Origin: CAXSEF01 sp050920955
GTDB lineage: Bacteria > Pseudomonadota > Alphaproteobacteria > Acetobacterales > Acetobacteraceae
Reading direction: 5' to 3'
Assembly: GCA_050920955.1 (NCBI GenBank)
Contig: JBPBQS010000159.1
Location: 1 to 64,000 of the forward strand
Length of the DNA: 64,000 nucleotides
Below are positions 6,878 through 16,059 of this stretch, piece by piece. Numbering within the stretch: position 1 is the first letter of the stretch; each line of letters starts with the position of its first letter. The position numbers were made by a program, and so were the translations under genes. A model generated the notes under the pieces. The model had not been told where the DNA came from, ran no database searches, and saw only the letters and a program-made list of their open reading frames with translations.

Positions 6878-9613
6878 ATGACTGACGTCGTCGTCGTCGA
6901 ATCGCCCGCCAAGGCCAAGACCATCAACAAGTACCTCGGGGACGGCTACACCGTGCTCGCCTCCTTCGGGCACGTGCGCGACCTGCCGCCCAAGGACGGC
7001 AGCGTGCGGCCCGACGAGGACTTCGCGATGGACTGGGAGGCCGACGAGCGCGGCCAGCGCCAGATCACCGCCATCGTCAAGGCGCTCAAGGGCGCCGAGC
7101 ACCTCTACCTCGCGACCGACCCGGACCGTGAGGGCGAGGCGATCTCGTGGCACGTCCGCGCCATGCTCGAGGAGAAGGGCGCGCTGCGCGGCGTCGACGT
7201 CCAGCGCATCACCTTCAACGAGATCACCAAGTCCGCCGTGCAGCGCGCGATGGAGCAGCCGCGCGAGCTGGACCTGCCGCTGATCGAGGCGTACCTCGCC
7301 AGGCGGGCGCTGGACTACCTGGTGGGGTTCACGCTGTCGCCGGTGCTGTGGCGCAAGCTGCCGGGCAGCCGCTCGGCGGGGCGCGTGCAGTCCGTCGCGC
7401 TGCGCCTGGTGTGCGAGCGCGAGGCGGAGATCGAGGCGTTCCGGCCGCGCGAGTACTGGACGGTCGAGGCCCACATGGCCACGCCCGCGGGCGCGCCGTT
7501 CGTGGCGCGGCTGACGCACCTCGACGAGAAGAGGCTCGACCAGTTCGACCTGAACGCGGAGCCGCTGGCACTGGCGGCCAGGGCGCAGGTCGAGGCGGGG
7601 GGCTTCGAGGTCGCCGGCGTGGAGCGGCGGCGCGTCAAGCGCAACCCGCCGGCGCCGTTCACGACGTCGACGCTGCAGCAGGAGGCCAGCCGCAAGCTCG
7701 GCATGGGCGCGCAGGCGGCGATGCGCACAGCGCAGCAGCTCTACGAGGGCATCGAGCTGGGCGGCGAGACGACGGGGCTGATCAGCTACATGAGGACCGA
7801 CGGCGTCTCGATGGCGCGCGAGGCGATCGACTCGATCCGCGAGCATGTCGGGGCGGCGTTCGGCGAGCGGTATCGGCCGGCGGCGCCGCGCGAGTACCAC
7901 GCGAAGGCGAAGAACGCGCAGGAGGCGCACGAGGCGGTGCGGCCGACCGACGTCGCGCGCACGCCGGAGATGATGGCGCCGTACCTGAACACGGAGCAGG
8001 CGCGGCTGTACGAGCTGGTGTGGAAGCGCGCGGTCGCGAGCCAGATGCAGTCGGCGGAGCTGGACCAGGTCATCGTGGAGGTCGCCGACCCTGGCAGGCC
8101 GGACGGGCCGAAGCTGCGGGCCAACGGGTCGATCATCGCGTTCGACGGGTTCCTGCGCCTCTACCGCGAGGGCGTGGACGAGGGCGAGGAGGAGGAGAGC
8201 CGGATGCTGCCGCCGATGGCGGAGCGCGACCCCCTCGCCTGCCCCAAGGTGGACGCCTCGCAGCACTTCACGCAGCCGCCGCCGCGCTACTCCGAGGCCA
8301 GCCTCGTCAAGATGATGGAGGAGCTGGGGATCGGGCGTCCCTCGACGTACGCCTCGATCCTGACCGTGCTGCGCGACCGCTCCTACGTGCGCATGGAGAA
8401 CAAGCGCTTCGTGCCCGAGGACCGCGGCCGCCTGGTCACGGCTTTCCTCGCGAGCTTCTTCGAGCGCTACGTGGACACCGGCTTCACCGCCGGGCTCGAG
8501 GAGCAGCTCGACGAGATCAGCGACGGCACGGCGCAGTGGCGCGCGGTGATGCACGCGTTCTGGGCCGACTTCTCCAAGGCGGTCGAGCAGACGCGCGAGC
8601 TGAAGATCTCCGACGTCATCGACGCGCTGGACGGCGACCTCGGCGAGCACTTCTTCCCCGCGCGCGCCGACGGGACCGACCCGCGGCTGTGCCCGGCGTG
8701 CCACGCGGGGCGGCTCGGGCTCAAGCTCGGGCGGCACGGCTCGTTCATCGGCTGCTCGAACTACCCGGGGTGCCAGTACACGCGGAGGCTGGCGATCGAG
8801 GGCGGCGAGGGCGACGGCGAGACCCTGAAGGAGGGCCGCCGCGAGCTGGGGCCGAACCCGGACGGCGGGCAGATGGTCACCGTGCGCCGCGGGCCGTACG
8901 GGCTCTACGTGCAGCAGGGCGAGGCGGACCCCGAGGACAAGAAGGTCAAGCCGAAGCGGACGTCGCTGCCCAAGGGCATGGACGGGGACGCGATGACGCT
9001 GGAGCAGGCGCTGGGGCTGCTGTCGCTGCCGCGCTTCGTGGGCACGCACCCCGAGGCGGGCGAGCCGATCGAGGCGGGCATCGGGCGCTTCGGGCCGTAC
9101 GTGAAGATGGGCGCGATCTACGGCTCGCTCGACAAGGACGACGACGTGCTGGCGGTCGGGCTGAACCGCGCCGTCGACGTGCTGGCGCGCAAGCTGGCGA
9201 GCGTGCGCGCGCTGGGCGAGCACCCGAAGGACCGCGCGCCGGTGATCGTCAAGAAGGGGCGCTTCGGGGCGTACATCCAGCACAACACGATGGTCGCCAA
9301 CGTGCCGCGCGGCGTGGAGATGGACGACGTGACGCTGGAGGACGCGGTGGCGCTGCTCGCCGAGCGGGGCAAGCCGCTCAAGGCCAAGCCGGGGGCGCGC
9401 AAGGCCAAGCCGGCGGCCAAGGCACCGGCCGCGAGGAAGCCGAAGGCGGCGGACGCGGACGCGGCGGATCAGGCCAAGCCCGCGGCGGCGAAGAAGGCGG
9501 CGCCGAAGAAGAAGGCTGCGGCGAAGAAGCCCGCGGCGAAGGCCAAGGCCAAGGCCGCGAAGCCGAAGGCCGCGAAGGCGGTCGCCAGCGCCGGGTCCGG
9601 CGAGGCGGACTGA
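6878..9613 (+). CDS. topA: DNA topoisomerase I
   Basis: Type IA topoisomerase that relaxes negative supercoils. The 911-residue product opens VVVESPAKAKTINKYLG (Toprim) with the DPDREGEAISWH metal motif near residue 80. The active-site tyrosine lies in GLISYMRTDGVS, and LGIGRPSTYASI follows. A four-cysteine zinc ribbon (CPACHAG with CSNYPGCQY) and repeated GRFGPYVK/GRFGAYIQ C-terminal modules come next. The last 80 or so residues are a Lys/Ala-rich basic tail, as is common in high-GC bacteria. A GAGGG ribosome site precedes the ATG. It is followed after one base by rnr. Confidence 0.97.
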   Translation: MTDVVVVESPAKAKTINKYLGDGYTVLASFGHVRDLPPKDGSVRPDEDFAMDWEADERGQRQITAIVKALKGAEHLYLATDPDREGEAISWHVRAMLEEKGALRGVDVQRITFNEITKSAVQRAMEQPRELDLPLIEAYLARRALDYLVGFTLSPVLWRKLPGSRSAGRVQSVALRLVCEREAEIEAFRPREYWTVEAHMATPAGAPFVARLTHLDEKRLDQFDLNAEPLALAARAQVEAGGFEVAGVERRRVKRNPPAPFTTSTLQQEASRKLGMGAQAAMRTAQQLYEGIELGGETTGLISYMRTDGVSMAREAIDSIREHVGAAFGERYRPAAPREYHAKAKNAQEAHEAVRPTDVARTPEMMAPYLNTEQARLYELVWKRAVASQMQSAELDQVIVEVADPGRPDGPKLRANGSIIAFDGFLRLYREGVDEGEEEESRMLPPMAERDPLACPKVDASQHFTQPPPRYSEASLVKMMEELGIGRPSTYASILTVLRDRSYVRMENKRFVPEDRGRLVTAFLASFFERYVDTGFTAGLEEQLDEISDGTAQWRAVMHAFWADFSKAVEQTRELKISDVIDALDGDLGEHFFPARADGTDPRLCPACHAGRLGLKLGRHGSFIGCSNYPGCQYTRRLAIEGGEGDGETLKEGRRELGPNPDGGQMVTVRRGPYGLYVQQGEADPEDKKVKPKRTSLPKGMDGDAMTLEQALGLLSLPRFVGTHPEAGEPIEAGIGRFGPYVKMGAIYGSLDKDDDVLAVGLNRAVDVLARKLASVRALGEHPKDRAPVIVKKGRFGAYIQHNTMVANVPRGVEMDDVTLEDAVALLAERGKPLKAKPGARKAKPAAKAPAARKPKAADADAADQAKPAAAKKAAPKKKAAAKKPAAKAKAKAAKPKAAKAVASAGSGEAD

Positions 9614-9614
9614 C

Positions 9615-12005
9615 GTGGGGCCGCCTCCGGAGCCGGGCGAGGACGAGGTCGCGCCGCACGGGGACGAGGCCGCGCCGGAGTCGCCCGCGCCCGGCGGGCT
9701 GCCGTCGCGCGAGGCGGTGCGGCGGTTCATCCGCGAGAGCCCGGGCCGCGTTGGCAAGCGCGAGATCTCGCGCGAGTTCGGCCTGGGCGCGGAGCACCGC
9801 GTGGCGCTGCGCGGGATGCTGCGCGACCTGGCGTCGAGCGGCGCGGTGGCGCCGGCCGGGCACCGCCGGTTCACGCTGCCCGGGCGTCTGCCGGACGCGT
9901 GCGTGGTCCTCGTCACCGGGACCGACCCGGACGGCGACGCGCTCGCGCGGCCGCTGGACTGGCAGGGGGACGGGCCCGCGCCGCTGGTGTTCATGGCGCC
10001 CGAGGAACGCGGGCGGCCAGCACTGGCACCGGGCGAGCGGGTGCTGGCGCGGCTCAAGCCGATGGGGACGGGGAAGTACGAGGGCCGCACGCTGAAGCGG
10101 CTGAGCGAGGCGCCGGCGCGCGTGCTCGGCGTGTTCAAGGCGGGCGGCGGCGACGCGGAGGACGGCGCGGGCGGGCGCGACCGGCGCGGGCGCGGGCGGT
10201 TCATGCCGCGCGGCACGGGCATCGCGCCGGCGCCGGGCGAGGGGCGGCTGATTCCCACGGACCGGCGCTCGAAGGCGGAGTGGCGCATCCCCGCGGGCGA
10301 GACGGACGGCGCGGAGCACGACGAGATCGTGCTGGCGCAGCCGCTGCCGTCCACGGGCTACGGGCTCAAGACGGCGCGCGTGGTCGAGCGCCTCGGGAAG
10401 ATGGGCGACGCGCGCTCGGTGAGCCTGATCTGCGTGCACACGCACGGCATCCCCACCGAATTCGACCCGGAGTCGGTGGCCGAGGCGGAGGCGGCGCGCG
10501 CGGTGCCGCTGGGCGAGCGCGCCGACCTGCGCGACCTCGGCCTGGTGACGATCGACGGCGAGGACGCGCGCGACTTCGACGACGCGGTGTTCGCCGAGCC
10601 CGACGTGGCGCGCGACGGCGAGGCGGAGAACCCGGGCGGGCACCGTCTCGTGGTGGCGATCGCGGACGTGGCGCACTACGTCCGGCCGGGCTCGGCGCTG
10701 GACCGCGACGCGGGGAAGCGCGGCAACTCGGTGTACTTCCCGGACCGCGTGGTGCCGATGCTGCCCGAGGCGCTGTCGAACGGCTGGTGCTCGCTGCGCC
10801 CCGGCGAGGAGCGGGGGTGCCTGTTCGTCGAGATGCGGGTGACGTCGGACGGGCGGAAGCTGTCGCACCGCTTCGGGCGCGGGCTGATGCGCTCGTCGGC
10901 GCGGCTGACCTACACGCAGGTCCAGGCGCTGCACGACCGCGACGCGGGCACCGGCATGGCGGAGCAGGCGGTGCTGGACGCGGCGCCGCCGGTGCCGGAC
11001 GGGCTGGTGGGCGCGCTGTACGCGGCGTTCCAGGCGCTGCTGGCGGCGCGGCAGGCGCGCGGCACGCTCGACCTCGACCTGCCCGAGCGCAAGGTGGTGC
11101 TCGACGAGGCGGGGCAGGTCGTGGCGATCGCGCCCCGGGCGCGGCTCGACAGCCACCGGCTGATCGAGGAGTTCATGGTGCTCGCCAACGTGGCGGCGGC
11201 CGAGGAGCTGGAGCGTCGGCACCGGCCGTGCATGTACCGCGTGCACGCGCCGCCGTCCGACGAGAAGCTGGAGGCGCTGCGGGCGTTCCTGCGCACCTTC
11301 GACCTCGCTTTGCCGCCGACGGGCGAGCTGCGGCCGAGCGACCTGGACCGCGTGCTGCAGGCCGTTGCCGGCACCGAGCACGCGGCCCTGGTCAACGAGG
11401 TGATGCTGCGCAGCCAGAGCCAGGCGGCGTACGACCCGGACAACATCGGCCACTTCGGGCTGTCGCTGGCGCGCTACGCCCATTTCACCAGCCCGATCCG
11501 GCGCTACGCGGACCTGCTGGTGCACCGCGCGCTGGTTTCCGGGATGCGCCCTGGCGACGGCGCGCTGCCGCACGACGGCGAGGGCTCGGCGTCCGAGTAC
11601 CCCGATATCGCCGAGCGCATCACCGGCACGGAGCGGCGCGCGGCGCTGGCGGAGCGCGACGCCGTGGACCGTTACCTTTCTGCCTACATGGCCGACAAAG
11701 TGGGCGCGGTGTTCGCCGCCCGCATCTCCGGTGTTGCGCGTTTCGGGCTGTTCGTCACACTGGACGACAGCGGGGCCAGCGGTCTGGTGCCCCTCAAATC
11801 CCTCCCGGACGACTACTGGATGCACGACGAGACGACCCAGTCCCTGGTCGGCCGCGCCACCCGCCTCGTGTTCCGCTTGGCACAGGCGGTCGAGGTGCGG
11901 CTGTCCGAAGCGACGCCGGTGACCGGCGGGCTGCTGTTCGGGATGCTGACCGGATCCGGCGGCGCCACGCGGCCCGGCGAGGGGAGCCGGTCCCGCCGCA
12001 GGTGA
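9615..12005 (+). CDS. rnr: Ribonuclease R
   Basis: Processive 3'-5' exoribonuclease that degrades structured RNA. The 796-residue product has an N-terminal helix-turn-helix-like region (SPGRVGKREISREFGLG) and cold-shock domains. The RNB catalytic core carries the metal-binding aspartates in TIDGEDARDFDDAVF, then VAIADVAHYVRPGSALD, GNSVYFPDRVVPMLPEALSN, the HFTSPIRRYADLLVHR motif and a C-terminal S1 domain (GVARFGLFVTLDDSGASGLV). The GTG start is one base after the topA stop; the TGA overlaps the next gene by 4 bp. The topA-rnr pair is conserved in alphaproteobacteria. Confidence 0.96.
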   Translation: MGPPPEPGEDEVAPHGDEAAPESPAPGGLPSREAVRRFIRESPGRVGKREISREFGLGAEHRVALRGMLRDLASSGAVAPAGHRRFTLPGRLPDACVVLVTGTDPDGDALARPLDWQGDGPAPLVFMAPEERGRPALAPGERVLARLKPMGTGKYEGRTLKRLSEAPARVLGVFKAGGGDAEDGAGGRDRRGRGRFMPRGTGIAPAPGEGRLIPTDRRSKAEWRIPAGETDGAEHDEIVLAQPLPSTGYGLKTARVVERLGKMGDARSVSLICVHTHGIPTEFDPESVAEAEAARAVPLGERADLRDLGLVTIDGEDARDFDDAVFAEPDVARDGEAENPGGHRLVVAIADVAHYVRPGSALDRDAGKRGNSVYFPDRVVPMLPEALSNGWCSLRPGEERGCLFVEMRVTSDGRKLSHRFGRGLMRSSARLTYTQVQALHDRDAGTGMAEQAVLDAAPPVPDGLVGALYAAFQALLAARQARGTLDLDLPERKVVLDEAGQVVAIAPRARLDSHRLIEEFMVLANVAAAEELERRHRPCMYRVHAPPSDEKLEALRAFLRTFDLALPPTGELRPSDLDRVLQAVAGTEHAALVNEVMLRSQSQAAYDPDNIGHFGLSLARYAHFTSPIRRYADLLVHRALVSGMRPGDGALPHDGEGSASEYPDIAERITGTERRAALAERDAVDRYLSAYMADKVGAVFAARISGVARFGLFVTLDDSGASGLVPLKSLPDDYWMHDETTQSLVGRATRLVFRLAQAVEVRLSEATPVTGGLLFGMLTGSGGATRPGEGSRSRRR

Positions 12006-13951
12006 GCCGACCCCGCCGCCCCGCCTGCCCCGTCCGGTCCGGGTTCGCGTCCCCGTCGCGTGACAGCCGTGGCCGCCGCAGGCTCGCGGGCTGGGCCTGC
12101 GCGCTGCTGCTGGCGGGGGCGCCGGGCCCGGTCGCGGTGCGCGCGCAGCCGGCCGACGCCGGGGCCGCGGAGCCGGGCGAGCCGGCGGGGCCGGTCGTGG
12201 CGGCGCCGGTCGCGGCGCTGCCGGTCGTGGCGCTGCGGCGCGAGGCCGATGCGGGCCCGGACGGCGCGCAGCGTGGCGAGGCGGGCCGGGACGAAGCGGG
12301 CCGGCGCGAGACGGACACGGTCGACACCACCGGCCAGCCGGCCCCCCCGGTCGCGCCCGCGCCCCCTGCCCTGCCCGCGGACGCCGCGGCCGGACAGCAG
12401 GACGCGGCGGGGTTCGACACGCTGCTGGCCGGGCAGGTGATCGGCACCGCGCTGGCGTTCATCGCGCCGCGCTCGCTCGACCCGACCACGGTGCCGGGCC
12501 TCGCCGCGTGGGGCCTGCAGGGCCTGGCGACGCTCGACCCGTCGCTGCGGCTGCGCGTCGGCGGCGGCGTGATCCGCCTCGACCTCGCGCCGGCCGCCAC
12601 GGCGCCGGGCGGGGGTGCGGACGCGGCCGCCGAGCCCGCAGGGTTCGCGCGGCCGTTCCCGCCTGACGTGGACGCCTCCGCCTGGGGCGCCGCGAGCGCG
12701 GCCGCGATGCGCTGGGCGTGGGACCGTTCGGCGACCCTGCGGGCGGCGGGCGGCGAGGCGCTGCTGCAGGGCTACTTCGACGAGATCTTCTCCCACCTCG
12801 ACCCGTACTCCCGCTACGTGCCGCCGGACCGCGCGGAGCACGTGCGCGACCGTCTCGCCGGCCAGGTGGGCGTGGGCGTCGAGCTGGCCCGCCTCGGCGC
12901 CAACCTGGTGCTGGCCACGGTGGCGGCGAACGGGCCGGCGGCGCAGGCCGGGCTGCGCGCGGGCGACCGGCTGCTGGCCGTCGACGGCGTGCCGACCCGC
13001 GGCGCGCCGGTGGCCGCGGTCGCCGCGAGCCTGGTCGGCGAGGAGGACAGCGAGGTGCGCCTGCGCGTGGCGGGGCCGCACGAGGCGGCGCGCACGCTGG
13101 CGCTGCGCCGCGCCGTGGTGCCGCCCGAGACGGTGTTCGCCGAGCGGCGGCCGGGCGCTTCCGGCGTGCTGCTGTCGCTGCGCATCACCGCCTTCACCGC
13201 CGACACCGCGCAGCGCCTGAGCCAGGAGCTGGAGGCCGGGCTCGACTCCCGTGTCACCGGCCTGGTGATCGACCTGCGCGGCGACCGCGGCGGGCTGCTG
13301 CGCCAGGCGGTCACCGCGGTGGCGCTGCTGCTCGACCAGGGCGTCGTGGCGACCACGGTGGGGCGCGACCCGGAGGCCTCGCGCGTGTGGCGCGTGCAGG
13401 GCGGCGACCTCGCGAACCGCCTGCCGATCGTGGTGCTGGTCGACGGGCGCACCGCGTCGGCCGCCGAGATCATGGCGGCGGGTCTGGCGGACCAGCGGCG
13501 CGCGGTGGTGGTGGGCAGCGCCACGACGGGCAAGGGCGTGGTGCAGACGCTCACGGAGCTGCCGGACGGCGGCGAGATCTTCGTGACCTGGAGCCGGGTG
13601 CTGGCGCCGCGCGGCTGGCCGCTGCAGGGGCTCGGCGTGCTGCCGCAGCTGTGCACCAGCCTCGGCGCAGAGACCACGGCCCGCCAGCTCCGCAGCTTGG
13701 CGGCGGGCACGCAGGAGCTGGCGCCGGCGCTGCAGGCGTGGCGGGCGGCGCGGGCGCCGCTGGACGCGCACGCGGTCGCGGAGATGCGCGGGGCGTGCCC
13801 GGCGGCGGAGGGGCGGGACCGGGACTTCGACACGGCGCGCGCCCTGCTGGGGCACCCGGGGGCGTACGCGGCGGCGCTGCTGCCGGCGCAGGAAGAAAGG
13901 TCGGGCTCTGCCCGAACCCGCAAAGGGTCTGAGGACCCTTTGATCCCTTGA
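12002..13951 (+). CDS. S41 family carboxyl-terminal processing peptidase
   Basis: Periplasmic serine protease of the CtpA/tail-specific type. The 649-residue product has an Arg-rich start followed by a hydrophobic stretch (LAGWACALLLAGAPG), reading as a signal peptide, and a long Pro/Ala linker. A PDZ domain (QVGVGVELARLGANLVL, GLRAGDRLLAVDGV) and the S41 domain follow. The Ser/Lys dyad is Ser486 in DGRTASAAEI and Lys511 in SATTGKGVVQ, 25 residues apart as in the family. The GTG start overlaps rnr by 4 bp. The last 18 residues are encoded by hairpin element E4, which supplies the stop codon; the ancestral end was probably near residue 630. Confidence 0.92.
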   Translation: MSRPRRPACPVRSGFASPSRDSRGRRRLAGWACALLLAGAPGPVAVRAQPADAGAAEPGEPAGPVVAAPVAALPVVALRREADAGPDGAQRGEAGRDEAGRRETDTVDTTGQPAPPVAPAPPALPADAAAGQQDAAGFDTLLAGQVIGTALAFIAPRSLDPTTVPGLAAWGLQGLATLDPSLRLRVGGGVIRLDLAPAATAPGGGADAAAEPAGFARPFPPDVDASAWGAASAAAMRWAWDRSATLRAAGGEALLQGYFDEIFSHLDPYSRYVPPDRAEHVRDRLAGQVGVGVELARLGANLVLATVAANGPAAQAGLRAGDRLLAVDGVPTRGAPVAAVAASLVGEEDSEVRLRVAGPHEAARTLALRRAVVPPETVFAERRPGASGVLLSLRITAFTADTAQRLSQELEAGLDSRVTGLVIDLRGDRGGLLRQAVTAVALLLDQGVVATTVGRDPEASRVWRVQGGDLANRLPIVVLVDGRTASAAEIMAAGLADQRRAVVVGSATTGKGVVQTLTELPDGGEIFVTWSRVLAPRGWPLQGLGVLPQLCTSLGAETTARQLRSLAAGTQELAPALQAWRAARAPLDAHAVAEMRGACPAAEGRDRDFDTARALLGHPGAYAAALLPAQEERSGSARTRKGSEDPLIP

Positions 13952-14015
13952 CTTAAGTAAAGCCATCCAAGGGGCTTCCCTTGGCGGAGTTTGAGGCGGA
14001 GCCTCATGCTTGCTT
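13891..14015. repeat. Hairpin element E4 (two arms, overlaps the S41 peptidase gene end)
   Basis: Full element. Left arm: TCGGGC-TCT-GCCCGA, ACCCGC linker, AAAGGGTCT-GA-GGACCCTTT (one G-T pair). The core is TTGACTTAAGTAAAG. Right arm: CCAAGGG-GCTT-CCCTTGG, GCGGAGT linker, TGAGGC-GGA-GCCTCA, ending ATGCTTGCTT. The S41 peptidase reading frame runs through the left arm and stops at a TGA in the core. Confidence 0.92.
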
Positions 14016-14091
14016 GACCCGGCCGGCCACTCCCATCATGGTGCCGGCTCGAACCGCGGCAGCCCCGCGGCGATCGCGCGTGGAGTGCATC

Positions 14092-14259
14092 ATGGCCAAG
14101 TCCAACACCATCCAGATCCGGCTCGTGTCCACGGCGGACACCGGCTACTTCTACGTGACCAAGAAGAACGCCCGGGCGCAGACCGGCAAGATGGAGCTGC
14201 GCAAGTACGACCCCGTCGTCCGCAAGCACGTCGCGTTCAAGGAAGCCAAGATCAAGTGA
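14092..14259 (+). CDS. rpmG: 50S ribosomal protein L33
   Basis: Large-subunit ribosomal protein. The 55-residue product (MAKSNTIQIRLVSTADTGYF, then YVTKKNARAQTGKMELRKYDP, ending VVRKHVAFKEAKIK) matches the L33 family over its full length. No CxxC pairs are present, so this is the zinc-independent form. The ATG at 14092 has a GGAG ribosome site about 7 bases upstream. A longer frame from 13981 would translate the right arm of element E4 and is rejected. A perfect 9-bp hairpin follows the stop. Confidence 0.97.
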   Translation: MAKSNTIQIRLVSTADTGYFYVTKKNARAQTGKMELRKYDPVVRKHVAFKEAKIK

Positions 14260-14263
14260 TCCG

Positions 14264-14285
14264 GCGGCGGGCTTTCGCCCGCCGC
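14264..14285. terminator. Hairpin terminator between convergent rpmG and GST genes
   Basis: Perfect 9-bp stem pairing 14264-14272 with 14277-14285 around a TTTC loop. It lies 4 bases after the rpmG stop and 14 bases from the convergent GST stop. There is no T-tract, but position and symmetry fit a bidirectional terminator. Confidence 0.75.
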
Positions 14286-14299
14286 ACGAGAGGGCCTCT

Positions 14300-14995
14300 T
14301 CAGCGCCGGGCGAATTGTGCCCCGCCGAACATGTTCTCGCGCATCTTGTCTGTGATCGGCCCGGCGCGGCGCCGGTCCGCGAGCACCGCCATGCCACGCT
14401 GCACGGCCGGGCGCGCGGCGATCGCGTCGTGCCAGCGCCGGACGGACGGGTAGTCCGCGAGGTCGATGCCGCGTTTTTCCGGGGCGGTGACCCACGGGAA
14501 GGTGGCGATGTCGGCGACGCCGTAGTCGTCGCCGGCGAGGAAGGCGGTCTCCGACAGGCGCTTGTCGAGCACGCGGTGCAGGCGCGCGACCTCGTTCGTG
14601 TAGCGCTCGACCGCGTAGGGCAGGCGCTCGGGCGCGTAGCTGGCGAAGTGGTTGTACTGGCCGAACATCGGGCCGACGCCGCCCATCTGGAACATCAGCC
14701 ACTGCAGCGCGGTGTAGCGCGCGGCCGGGTCGGCGGGCAGCAGGCGGCCCGACTTCTCGGCGAGGTAGACCAGGATCGCGCCCGACTCGAACAGGCGCAG
14801 CGGCGCGCCGCCCGGTCCGTCGGGGTCGACGATCGCGGGGATGCGGTGGTTGGGCGTGATCGCCAGGAAGTCGGAGCGGAACTGCTCGCCGCTGCCGATG
14901 TCGACGGGCACGACCGTGTACTCGAGCCCCAGCTCCTCCAGCGCGATGTGCACCTTCTGGCCGTTGGGCGTGGGCCAGCTCCAAAGCTCGATCAT
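14300..14995 (-). CDS. Glutathione S-transferase family protein
   Basis: Soluble GST-like protein, 231 residues, resembling the YfcG/YghU (Nu-type) group that acts on glutathione disulfide-linked substrates. It has a thioredoxin-fold N-terminus starting MIELWSWPTPNGQKV, the NHRIPAIVDPDGPGG segment with the cis-proline, and LFESGAILVYLAEKSG with the glutamate and serine that bind the gamma-glutamyl group. A helical C-terminal domain follows (GVADIATFPWV, with the N-capping motif). AGGAGG lies about 8 bases upstream of the ATG on the minus strand. It is transcribed divergently from the EAL-like gene. The physiological substrate is unknown. Confidence 0.92.
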   Translation of the reverse strand: MIELWSWPTPNGQKVHIALEELGLEYTVVPVDIGSGEQFRSDFLAITPNHRIPAIVDPDGPGGAPLRLFESGAILVYLAEKSGRLLPADPAARYTALQWLMFQMGGVGPMFGQYNHFASYAPERLPYAVERYTNEVARLHRVLDKRLSETAFLAGDDYGVADIATFPWVTAPEKRGIDLADYPSVRRWHDAIAARPAVQRGMAVLADRRRAGPITDKMRENMFGGAQFARR

Positions 14996-15097
14996 CGGCA
15001 GTCCTCCTGGGCGGGTGCAAAGTCGACGCACGGCGTGCGGGACAACAATTCGTTCATACCGACGTGCCACGGTCACGCCTCCACAGAAGCGCACCCA

Positions 15098-16003
15098 ATG
15101 ACCGCCGGTTTCGACGAACCCTCCCTGACGCTCCCCCGCAACGACCCCGCACACGCCCAGGGCCCGGCCACGCCGGCGCGGCGCCGCGGGACGGCGCAGG
15201 ACTGGATGCTGTTCCAGCCGCGGCTGTCGCTGCAGGGCGGGCGGCTGCGCGCGGTGGAGGCGGCGACGCGCATGCCGCCGGCGCAGGCGGGGCGCACGGC
15301 GGGCGGCCTCGGCGGCACGGGGCAGGACGCGACGCAGGGCGGCAGGGCGGCGCGGCTGGCGGCCTGGCGGCTGGAGACGGCGGCATCCGAGATCGCGACC
15401 TGGCGCGACACGGGCGCGCGGCTGTGCGTGGCGGTGCCGGCGGAGCTGCACCCCGACGCGCTGCTGACGCTGCTGGGCGAGCTCGGCGGCGAGGGGAGCT
15501 GGGAGCACCTGGAGCTGGCCTGCACGGAGGGCTGGCTGTGGGCGCTGGACGGCGACGGGGTGATGGCGATGGCCGCGATCAGCGACCTCGGCGTGGCGTT
15601 CGCCGTCGAGGACTTCGGCGAGTCGAGCGCGAGCCTGTCGCTGCTGCGCCGCCTGCCGCTCGGGGTGGCGCGGCTGCACGCGTCGATGGTGCGCGACCTG
15701 GAGCGCGGCGCCGAGGACCGCGCGGTGCTGCGCGCCATCGTCGGCGCAGCCCACGCGATCGGGCTGCGCGTGGCCGCGACCGGGGTGGACACGCTGCGCC
15801 AGTGCGACACGCTGCGCGAGATCGGCTGCGACGAGGGCGTGGGCACCGCGCTGAGCCCGCCGCTGTCCTCGCGCCAGCTCTCGCGCTGGCTCGGCGGCGC
15901 GCGGCGCGGGGGCGGGGGCGATGCGGCGGGCGAGGCGGGCGAGCCGCGCGGGCCGTCCGAGGCCGGGCGGCGCGGGCGCGCGGGGCCGGCAGCGACCGCC
16001 TGA
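15098..16003 (+). CDS. Degenerate EAL domain protein
   Basis: The 301-residue product aligns by eye with the EAL phosphodiesterase fold, which normally hydrolyses cyclic di-GMP. The FQPRLSLQGGRLRAVEAATR stretch matches the EAL start, FAVEDFGESSASLSLLRRLP the DDFG loop, and VAATGVDT the AEGVET motif. Key residues are changed: EAL is EAA, the metal-binding Asp-Asp is Glu-Asp, the KID lysine-aspartate pair is RLH, and AEGVE is ATGVD. Hydrolysis is therefore unlikely; a c-di-GMP receptor or protein-interaction role is inferred. About 20 extra residues precede the domain, and a Gly/Arg-rich tail of some 30 follows. It is divergent from the GST gene. Confidence 0.85.
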   Translation: MTAGFDEPSLTLPRNDPAHAQGPATPARRRGTAQDWMLFQPRLSLQGGRLRAVEAATRMPPAQAGRTAGGLGGTGQDATQGGRAARLAAWRLETAASEIATWRDTGARLCVAVPAELHPDALLTLLGELGGEGSWEHLELACTEGWLWALDGDGVMAMAAISDLGVAFAVEDFGESSASLSLLRRLPLGVARLHASMVRDLERGAEDRAVLRAIVGAAHAIGLRVAATGVDTLRQCDTLREIGCDEGVGTALSPPLSSRQLSRWLGGARRGGGGDAAGEAGEPRGPSEAGRRGRAGPAATA

Positions 16004-16059
16004 GGCTTGCCGCGACGTAACTTGCGGCGGCCCGGCGTCTGCGCCAGCGTCGCGCCGTG

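Noticed and set aside
5510..10354. Very long minus-strand open frame over dprA, topA and rnr
   Set aside because: The translation is Arg/Pro/His-rich low complexity without motifs, while the plus strand encodes complete known proteins. Such antisense frames are expected at this GC content; the same applies to other long shadows such as 2483-4720 and 51598-54519 on minus.
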